Shown one piece after another: positions 56,726-64,000 of a DNA stretch of 64,000 nucleotides (the first letter of the stretch is position 1; every line of letters starts with the position of its first letter). Source of the DNA: Cichorium intybus (lineage: Eukaryota > Streptophyta > Magnoliopsida > Asterales > Asteraceae); contig CM042013.1 in the NCBI GenBank assembly GCA_023525715.1, positions 79,235,494 through 79,299,493 on the forward strand, in the 5' to 3' direction. Position numbers and translations under genes: made by a program. The notes beneath the pieces are model-generated. The model saw only the letters and a list, made by a program, of their open reading frames with translations, ran no database searches and was not told the DNA's origin.

Positions 56726-56979
56726 GGAGAAAACCGTCTGATCGTTTACCGTGTCGCGCCTTTTTCCTTTGCGCGTCGCGCGTGGCACCAAATCAACCCC
56801 TGCGTATCGGGTTGGTTTACGATCCTGCGTCGCGTAATTCAAAAACCCGCGGCGCGGTCTTCAAAAAATTTCAAAACTTCTCACATGACCCCACACTTAT
56901 TTTAGACCACTAATACCTGCAAAAAGATTGATGTATTTTCCTAATTAATTCAAAGAAATATAGATCCTAACTTATGACA

Positions 56980-57030
56980 CGATGGGTTGCCTCCCAACAA
57001 GCGCTAAGTTTAACGTCTTCAGCCAGACGT
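56980..57030 (-). other. Conserved pre-ORF1 block of C
   Basis: In minus sense GAAGACGTTAAACTTAGCGC then TTGTTGGGAGGCAACCC, homologous to blocks in A and B. Confidence 0.75.
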
Positions 57031-57046
57031 AGTACTCCTACTACAG

Positions 57047-58318
57047 CTACGGTGGATCGTACGCCATTTGTTTCTGCTGCATTTCTACTTCCACCGTCCT
57101 TTCGCTGACCCACTGACCCTCAAACTTTCCTGGGTCAAATGGCTTGCTAGTTCTCCTGCTGCTGCCCGGTTGTTGCTTTCTGTTTAGCTCCCGTGAATGC
57201 TTGGAGGTAGCTTTGAACCTCCAAGCTCGGTCCTTACTTCTGCATCTCTTCAAAGTCAAAGGCTTGACATGAAGTGAGCCCAGTGCCGCTTCCAGTAGTT
57301 GTGTTGTGCCTCGTTTGTTGCTCTCATATTGCGTGTTATTTTCAGTTTGCAATTTTGGCTTGCAGTACCAATAAATTTTTTCCAATCGAATGGGATCGGA
57401 AGGCAACATATCGGGATGCTTCCATATATCCTCATCGATGGTATTGATCACATCTAATTTTCCATTCATGAATGGATCATGATTGGTGATAAAATCATGG
57501 TTATTATTTTCAAATACTAATTCGTCAGCATCAACTTCTTGATCATTGTCCAACAGGTGGATCGGAACCAAGAGTGAGCGACTGGTTTGATCTGATGGTG
57601 GTACAAGGTTACCCATCACCAGATCCTTACTTTCAAATTTCTCAAAATTTTCAAAAATTATAGGGTCGGGGGTAGTATTGTCATCTACACCCCCTTCCCA
57701 AATAGTATCAAAAATTTCAACAAATTCGGGAGTCGATGGGTTGGGGTCTGTACTGTTACTTACAACGCCCTCCACAACATCCTCATCAACCAAATTGTCT
57801 GGTGATGGTATAGATTCACCCAACACCAGATCAACATTATCAACATTTTCAAGAACATCAAAAACATCAAAAGTTGTTGAGTCCGAGGCAGCATTGTCAC
57901 CTACAACCTCTTCCTCAATAACATTTTCGACCATCTCAGTGGTCTCTTGACTTTCCCAAGGTGTATGCCCTTCCATCACATATTCAGGTGATGCAAGTTC
58001 ACACACAGTATTACTGGTATAAAAATCACTCGCCTCAGGTTCTGGCGAGGGTGGCGGATATTCCCAACTTTCCTCTAACTTATCTAATCAAATTTGCAAT
58101 CTTTCAAGAGCATCAGCCTGATCCTTCTGAATTTGGTGGGTGTCAGCCATGAGTTCCAATAATTGGGCCCAAATTGCAGAATTTACAGGTTGAGATGACT
58201 CCACTGTCCGCCATCCATTGTCATCTGATGATCCATTGTAGCAATCATCCTCGTAATAGGTGTCGGCCGGATTTTCATAATACTCATAATACTGGTCTGG
58301 GTACATGTAATCGCCCAT
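57047..58318 (-). CDS. Unrecognised acidic protein in place of gag-pol in C
   Basis: About 423 codons from MGDYMYPDQYY (58318) to MAYDPP; one in-frame TGA at 58088-58090 divides it (319 codons open downstream). The N-terminus is Tyr/Asp-rich, then a short coil (LLELMADTHQIQKDQADALE). A long acidic, Asp/Glu/Val-rich middle has repeated VxDNxxPxP-like units (GESIPSPDNLVDEDVVEG, TTPDPIIFENFEKF). A basic C-terminal part follows (RCRSKDRAWRFKATSKHSRE). No zinc knuckle, protease, RT or integrase motif. It lies between the PBS leader and the pre-ORF1 block, where gag-pol belongs. Function unknown. Confidence 0.6.
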
Positions 58319-58414
58319 TATGAAGACGTACACATACTAGAAATCAAAAAACTAGAATCAAACATCAAAAATCAGAAGCTAAGCCCTACAAATCACCTAA
58401 TCTAAGCTCACAGC

Positions 58415-58432
58415 TCCCCGGCAACGGCGCCA
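58415..58432 (-). other. Primer binding site of C
   Basis: The minus strand reads TGGCGCCGTTGCCGGGGA, a perfect 18-nt Athila/tRNA-Asp site. Confidence 0.9.
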
Positions 58433-58437
58433 AAATT

Positions 58438-59549
58438 TGACACGCCTAGGTCGTCGTGCGGTCAAAAATAGAAGAAAAACCTAACACACACTAGTATAGT
58501 GGCAGTCAGGGTCGATCCGCAGGAGCTTCGTGGTTAGACTAAATGAAAGATTACCAACTAGTAGTGTCATGCTACAGTCGGAGGAATCGGTTTCTATCTT
58601 CTCAATTACTAACACCCTAAAGCAATGATCAAACAAACTCAAGCCAAGCTAAGCTAAGCTCAAATGAACCTAGTCACTTTCTGAAATCAGAAGTGCATCT
58701 CTGAATCAGAAGCAATCAAAGGCATCCAAACTAAGCAAAACCAAGCAAAGCATAAACTAGCCACTCACTAAAGTTCTACTGAACAGTTACTAGCCAATGT
58801 TTAATGCCTAAAAATTAACCTAATTAGCTACTGATTTCAGCAAGGGAAAACAGTTCCAACAAGGTCAAAACAATATCCAACACGAATCAAACATCCAAAA
58901 CAAAACACAAGCATAAAAACACCGAAAAGCTAAGATTACTTGTAACCAAATGCTTCTCATTAATCAAATCCAACATCCAAACATCCAAACAGTAACAAAA
59001 TGTCATAAAACATAAACCTAAAGCTTGGTATCAATGGTTGTCACTCCCAAGGATACAAACTAAAGCTTACAAATATCTAACTAAATGAAATAAAAATCCA
59101 AAACATAAAAATACCACTTGAGATGTTGCTGGAACGAATTCTTGGAGTCAAAGAGCTTCAAGGTCGATTTTACACCCGGTCTTTGCTCGGGTTTTTGGCT
59201 GAAATTGCATCTATTTATATTTGCAAATTTCCCGCAGCCGCGCCGCGCAGATGAAGAATCCGCGGCGCGCGTACTAATCTTTTCCCGTTTCTTCGGTATT
59301 TGAATGTGTTCCACCGCCTTAAGCCCGCGCCACGCGTATCATAGATCCGTGGCGCGCGTACGAGTTTCCTTGATTTTTCATTCTTTTCCAAACTTCTTCC
59401 TTTTGCACGCTTTTAGTCTCTGTTTCCATTCTTTTTCTCCAAACAAGTCCTGGCACGAAAAGTGAGAATACCCAGACATATCTTATATAATTTTATCAAG
59501 AACAGGGCTCAACAACGCCTAAAATACTTGATATCATTAGGCGTTGTCA
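58438..59549 (-). repeat. 5' LTR of C (1112 bp)
   Basis: Direct copy of 53116-54228; CGCG-rich motifs around 59235-59360. Confidence 0.88.
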
Positions 59550-59554
59550 GTCAT

Positions 59555-59918
59555 ATGTTATGCTAGTAAAACTTTTTTCGAGGCTCAATTAAATTACACA
59601 ACCACCGAAAAAGAGTTACTTGCTGTAGTATTTGCGCTAGACAAGTTCCGATCATATATTTGGGGGTCCAAGGTGGTAGTCTACACTGACCACAACGTTG
59701 TTCGACACCTGCTTGCGAAAAAGGAGTCTAAACCAAGATTCATCAGGTGGATACTTCTGTTGCAAGAGTTCGATGTGGAGATCAAGGACAAGAAGGGAGC
59801 AGAGAATGTAGTGGCAGATCATCTTTCTCGACTGCCAGCAGAAGGATTGGAAGCAGGAATTAAGATTCGTTCCCAGATGAGCAGTTGCTGGAGCTTACTT
59901 GAGCTCCATGGTACGTGA
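59555..59918 (+). pseudogene. RNase H C-terminal part of B
   Basis: Resumes after element C: CYASKTFFEAQLNYTTTEKE, LLAVVFALDKFRSYIWG, VVYTDHNVVRHLLAKKE, DVEIKDKKGAENVVADHLSR. The frame then shifts into integrase at about 59905. Confidence 0.88.
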
Positions 59919-61236
59919 ATTATGTGAATTTTCTGGCCACGGGAGCATACCAAAACATTGGACTAAACAAAGGCAAAAGCAGTTCCACACATATACAAAG
60001 AGATGTATTTGGGACGACCCTGACCTTTTTAAGGTAGGTGAGGATCAAATAATTCGCCGATGTGTGCCTGACAGTGAAATTGAGGAGGTATTGGAACACT
60101 GCCATGCATCAGCATGTGGAGGGCATTTCTGCGGTAAGAAAACAGGATATAAGGTTCTAGAATCTGGATTGTACTGGCCAACCATCTTCAGAGACGCACA
60201 TAAAACCGCTAAGGAATGCCTCAACTACCAACAGCTGGGAAACATATCGAAAAGGGATCAAATGCCTTTAAACCCAATTTTTGTAGTGGACATTTTCGAT
60301 GTCTGGGGAATTGACTTTATGGGTCCATTTCCCACGTCACATGGTTATGTTTACATTCTGGTAGCAGTGGATTATGTGTCTAAATGGATCGAGGCAGAGG
60401 CAACCCGTACGAATGACCACCATGTGGTGTGTAAATTCGTCAAGAAAAACATTTTCACCTGGCATGGAGTTCCACGGGTGATCATAAGTGACGGAGGGTC
60501 TCATTTCAAGAATTTTAAATCTGGAAGGCTGCTAAAGCACTACGGGGTGAATCATCGGATTGCAACACCTTATCATCCACAGACGAGCGGCCAAGTGGAA
60601 GTGTCCAATAGGCAGATAAAAGAAATTCTTCAAAAGACTGTCAAAACTGATAGGAAATATTGGTCCCTAAGGTTAGATGATGCGTTGTGGGCATACCGAA
60701 CTGCTTATAAGACACCGATCGGAACCACTCCGTATAGGTTGATTTACGGAAAAGGCTGTCACTTGCCTGTGGAACTCGCCAACCGAGCCTTATGGGAAAT
60801 CAAGCAAGTGAATATGGATTACACTGAAGCTGGAAAAGAACGGAAATTATAGCTGTCCGAGTTGGAGGAGCTACGAGACGAAGCATACGAGAATGCGGCT
60901 ACATACAAATCGAAAATGAAGCGGTATCACGACGCTAAGCTCAGGTTGAAAACTTTTGAAGTTGGACAAAAAGTGTGGCTGTACAACTCACGGTTGAAGA
61001 TGTTTCCCGGGAAACTGAGGAGTAAGTGGAATGGCCCTTACGAAATGGGTAGTCTCATAGATTATGGTGCAATAAAGATTCGGGATTTCAAAGGAGGACA
61101 TCCGTTCAAAGTCAATGGACACAGGCTCAAACCCTATGTCATTGCGGGAACATTTCAGAAATTGGAAGTAAAGACGGTGGAATTCGTGACAGGGTTGTGT
61201 ATATGGCATAAGTCAGGTAAGTGTGTGTCCGGCTGA
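59899..61236 (+). pseudogene. Integrase of B
   Basis: Zinc-binding region EHCHASACGGHFCGKKT...KECLNYQQ (last Cys of HHCC lost). Catalytic core: Asp in VWGIDFMGPFPTS, Asp in VIISDGGSHFKN, Glu in SGQVEVSNRQIKEIL, then WAYRTAYKTPIGTTPYRL. An in-frame TAG at 60850-60852 is followed by the C-terminal DNA-binding segment (VGQKVWLYNSRLKMFPGKL, SKWNGPYE). Would insert cDNA into the genome; this copy is disabled. Confidence 0.88.
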
Positions 61237-61275
61237 AGATGTTAAACTTAGCGCTTGTCGGGAGGCAACCCGATC
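61236..61275 (+). other. Conserved pre-ORF1 block of B
   Basis: GAAGATGTTAAACTTAGCGC then TTGTCGGGAGGCAACCC immediately after pol; shared with A and C. Confidence 0.75.
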
Positions 61276-61555
61276 ATCATTTGTATAATTACATCTCTTA
61301 ATAATAACAATTACACTCAATTGGTCAAAATAAGAAAAGAGCAAGTGTGGGGTCATTTTGGTAATTTTGCAACACCGTGACGCGGGATCCTAGGATCCAC
61401 GCCGAGCGTGTTTAGTTTTCGCGATTATAATTAAAATCAGATTTTTATACGCGACGCGGATAGAAGCTTCCTGCGCCGCGGTCTTATCTTAATTTGAATT
61501 TAGAGATAATCACCAAAAATAGAGTTTGAACTCCATTCCAAAACCTCCACACCTG

Positions 61556-61563
61556 TATATAAT
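61556..61563 (+). promoter_or_regulatory. Predicted internal TATA box for ORF1 of B
   Basis: TATATAAT within CACACCTGTATATAATC, 92 nt upstream of a GTAAGTAT splice donor; CGCGACGCGG and GCGCCGCGG motifs lie about 80-110 nt upstream (61445-61485). Confidence 0.5.
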
Positions 61564-61655
61564 CAAAACTAATTAATTCGTTGCATTCTTTACCATGACA
61601 AATCTTTAGTGCAATCTACTCATCTGCATCGTCGTATTCTTCTCAGCAGAATCAA

Positions 61656-61989
61656 GTAAGTATACTCTTTCTTCTATTTTCTTTTGAAGTCTTGGACTAT
61701 GAGAAAAAGCCTCTGTAAATCGTAATGTAGCAATTATCTGTTAAAATTGATAGTGAAATTAGGCTTAGGCTGCTGTACTACGTAAAACCCAACTCTTAGA
61801 TTCAAGATAACTGGTTTACAATAGACATAATCGTTGATTTTTGGGTGAAATCGTTCGCCGCGCCGCGGACTGTTACAGACCACGACGTGGAATTCGAATG
61901 TTCATATGACGCGTAGCGGTATGTCTTACGCGTGCCGCGTCGAACGCATGACAGTGCATTCATTATCAATTTTTTTTTGCATTCTGCAG
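61656..61989 (+). other. Predicted leader intron upstream of ORF1 in B
   Basis: Donor TCAA|GTAAGTATAC at 61656; acceptor preceded by nine T residues and TTCTGCAG ending 61989; 334 nt. Size and position match the 344-nt intron predicted in C. Confidence 0.6.
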
Positions 61990-63255
61990 GTATTATGTTC
62001 ATCCGGCAGTTCTAAATCGATTGATTGGAATTCTTTGACTACACAAACCGATAGAGTACGTGCGGCTAGCTTTCTCAATCGTCGGGTCGTATGTCAACAT
62101 AAACGTATACTGCCATCCCGCACGGTCAACTGGGAGTTGACCAGGGAATCAGGGATTCTGGATCACCTAAAGGACTGGCTAGTCCAGGGAGGCTACGAAG
62201 CAGGGGAGCTAACTTACACCTGCAGGGCACGTGAAAACGCAATGCAACTGAACGAACCCGTATACCGTGAGGTCCTCCTGCAATTCCTTGTCGGCTATCA
62301 TTTTGATCACAAGCAGACTAGTATGGATGCTTTGGAGACGGTTCAATTTCGTCTGGGAAATTACGATCGTAGTTGTACCTTACGTGAATTCGGGTACCGC
62401 ATTGGGTTATATACAGAATAGGAGTCGCAGACACCGGTGTTTGGGACGTTTCACAGACGAGCCAGCCATACCATGGGTGATTCTTTCTCAGCAGCTGAGT
62501 ATTGGAGCACGATGTCTTCCGCTCGGTATCATGAAAATACTGTCCGGGAGTGTTACATGCATCTGCCAGCACACCGTATGTTACATCGGCTCATAACAAC
62601 CATGATGTGGCCTCGCGCATATGAGGAGAAAGTGTTGCCCCGAGAGTTGCATTTAATGTGGGTAGCAACGAGGATTCGTTCCCTATTACTTCAAACAAAT
62701 AACCGATGCGCCTATGAAATATACCGCATTGGGAGGGGGCACTTCATCACACGATTGGCGGACTTGTATGGGTTATTATCTGCACACACGACTGATGGAT
62801 TGGAGGTTATACCTCCGATCCCATTTTGCTCGCCTGTGACTACCTCGTGGGAGGTTATCTATGTGGACGATGGACTCACATCTGTCGATCGCATGCCTTT
62901 CCCGGCGCTCCGGTCCGAGATGTCTACATCCAGAAAGAGGTTGAAGTCGGCCACCAGTCTACCTCGTGGTCTATCACCAGCTACCATGGAGTCCCGATTC
63001 CCCGCGGACGAAGTAAAAGCACTCCAGAGGAGTATTGAATCACACATGCGGGAGCATCAGGTTCAATCTTTTGCAATGCATGAGGCGGACAGGACATCGG
63101 AGAACACACAGACACAGCTTCTTTGGTTAGCGGATTGTGTTGTTGCACTTCTTGAAAATAACAAATTGTGCCCTGCCGAGACCTCAGCCGCCACTCAGAG
63201 GGGAGGAGGAGGAAGAACCCATGGAAGAAACAGATCCAGGAGAAGGAGAATATGA
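61990..63255 (+). pseudogene. Athila ORF1 (env-like) of B
   Basis: From the acceptor: LTTQTDRVRAASFLNRRVV, WLVQGGYEAGELTYTCRARE, PVYREVLLQFLVGYHFD, TVQFRLGNYDRSCTLREFGY, IGLYTE. A single in-frame TAG lies at 62419-62421, then the frame continues with PVFGTFHRRASHT ... AHRMLHRLITTMMWPRA, RIGRGHFITRLADLYGL. The C-terminal part (ERs of heptad spacing near 63000-63150) ends in Arg/Gly-rich HGRNRSRRRRI. Homologous to ORF1 of A and C but more divergent. The in-frame start after the acceptor is missing (ATG is one frame off). Confidence 0.8.
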
Positions 63256-64000
63256 TGAGACTTCCCATGACTAAAATGGATTGATAATTGTTTCTGAATT
63301 TTTGGTACATTTGTTTTTGCATTTTTAGGTTAGGAAGTTGAACAATTTGTTAATAGTTCTAGGAAAAAAATTTTAGGGTTAAAAAAAATAAGCTTTTTGT
63401 GGCATTTAGGAAGTAATAAAAGCTAGTTGATTTTGTGTTGAATCTTTTATTGTGAGTGTTTGAAATTGGGCGAATCTGCTGAAATTACCGCGCCGCGGCA
63501 CCCTTATAAGGCACACGCGGTCATTTCCCATTTGACGGTAGTTTCAACTCTCGTAATTACCGCAACGCGCGCACTTCAATCACGCGTCGCGGCTATCCGC
63601 AACACATAAAGTTGGTTTGTTGTACATTTTTTTATTTTGTTTCCTTTTATTTTATTTTGTTTGTATTTAATCTTTGTGTGAGTCATGCATGTGATACCAA
63701 ATTGGAAGAGTTGTTTCAAGCAAGTGTGGGGTCAACGTGCCCCCTCCACTTGTGTTGCCTACCGGCGTGTTCACTGTTGCGCTACAACTCCAGAACGCGA
63801 AATCAAGGACCTTTTTGTTCGTATTTGTACCTGTGATACCAAGCACTAACCAAGAGATTTACCGTCCATAGGGGTAACTCTTTCTCCCTTGTTCTAAATA
63901 ATTTTTGTACAACGGGGACGTTGTACGATTTTAAGTGTGGGGTGTGGACGGTCGAAAGAGTAATTTTTGAAATTTTTGCGGGAAATGACCGATTTTCAAA
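63256..64000 (+). other. 3' untranslated region of B
   Basis: No gene. CGCG-rich motifs at 63490-63600 and two AAGTGTGGGGT copies (63722-63732, 63933-63943). By comparison with A and C the true polypurine tract and 3' LTR lie several hundred bases past the window. Confidence 0.75.

Larger units (their letters stand above)
53116..59549 (-). mobile_element. Athila-like element C without gag and pol
   Basis: LTRs are 53116-54228 and 58438-59549; a perfect GTCAT duplication (53111-53115, 59550-59554) lies within B's RNase H. Perfect Athila PBS. In minus sense the interior holds an acidic unknown ORF (58318-57047), the conserved pre-ORF1 block, a predicted internal promoter and intron, and an almost intact ORF1. 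No gag, protease, RT or integrase, so it depends on other Athila proteins. Confidence 0.92.
32046..64000 (+). mobile_element. Athila-type Gypsy retrotransposon B (plus strand, incomplete at right)
   Basis: The 5' LTR starts TGACAACGCC at 32046, is broken by element A (32859-48951), and ends GATGTCA at 49124. Then come a tRNA-Asp-type PBS, gag, protease, RT/RNase H (broken by element C, 53116-59549), integrase and the env-like ORF1. The 3' LTR lies beyond 64000. Without insertions the visible part is about 9.4 kb. This is the only copy here with a full set of pol domains, so related copies probably supplied proteins for A and C, although this copy carries several stops. Confidence 0.9.

Noticed and set aside
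61906..61989. Start of ORF1 of B at 61906
   Set aside because: The 28 codons before the predicted acceptor lack homology to ORF1 of A and C and overlap the pyrimidine tract, so they are more likely intron.

Overview
This window looks like nuclear DNA of a flowering plant, probably a eudicot. There are no bacterial-style operons. The single apparently intact cellular gene is an intron-split plant LONELY GUY (LOG) cytokinin-activating enzyme, and nearly everything else is plant-type transposable elements nested inside one another. I cannot name the species from the sequence alone.

Left block (1-13541) reads as a chain of insertions into insertions. A CACTA-type DNA transposon (38-2751, 3-bp target duplication TAT) carries fragments of two cellular genes, the chaperonin subunit CCT6/TCP-1-zeta and a SERK-type receptor kinase. 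It sits in the internal region of a minus-strand LTR retrotransposon (G) whose 2.7-kb LTR occupies 3031-5730. G interrupts the polyprotein of a minus-strand Copia element (F, LTR 8368-9123). F interrupts a decayed plus-strand Copia element (E, reverse transcriptase/RNase H remnant and LTR up to about 11350). E abuts the leader of another minus-strand element (I, LTR 12999-13541), in which a 12-nt loop sequence recurs on four different stems.

Middle block (13542-32045): microsatellites and a Myb/SANT-like gene relic come first. A PIF/Harbinger transposase pseudogene (16569-23185) follows, split by a coding-poor LTR element (J, 17213-22565). Then comes the LOG gene on the minus strand (23708-28499, seven exons, about 213 codons). 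Its introns hold a 454-bp Mutator-like MITE with a perfect 9-bp target duplication and a long poly-G run; a roughly 300-bp AT/TATG microsatellite lies just upstream. Next is a CACTA TnpA-like transposase pseudogene (K, from about 29592).

Right block (32046-64000) is one Athila-type Gypsy element (B, plus strand, running off the right edge) with three more elements inside it. A (32859-48951, TSD GTTGT) is an Athila derivative inserted in B's 5' LTR; it has gag, protease and the ORF1 (env-like) gene but no RT/RNase H/integrase. D (35388-43414, TSD CGGTA) is a Tekay-like chromovirus inserted in ORF1 of A whose two LTRs are INVERTED relative to each other. C (53116-59549, TSD GTCAT) lies in the RNase H of B; it has Athila LTRs, an acidic ORF I do not recognise, and ORF1, with no gag or pol.

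The most interesting signals are four. First, the inverted-LTR structure of D with a patchwork junction. Second, a TATA box, leader exon and ~340-nt intron upstream of ORF1 with the same layout in B and C, suggesting that the env-like gene has its own transcription unit. Third, the gag-pol replacement in C. Fourth, the family of conserved-loop hairpins at 11488-11830.
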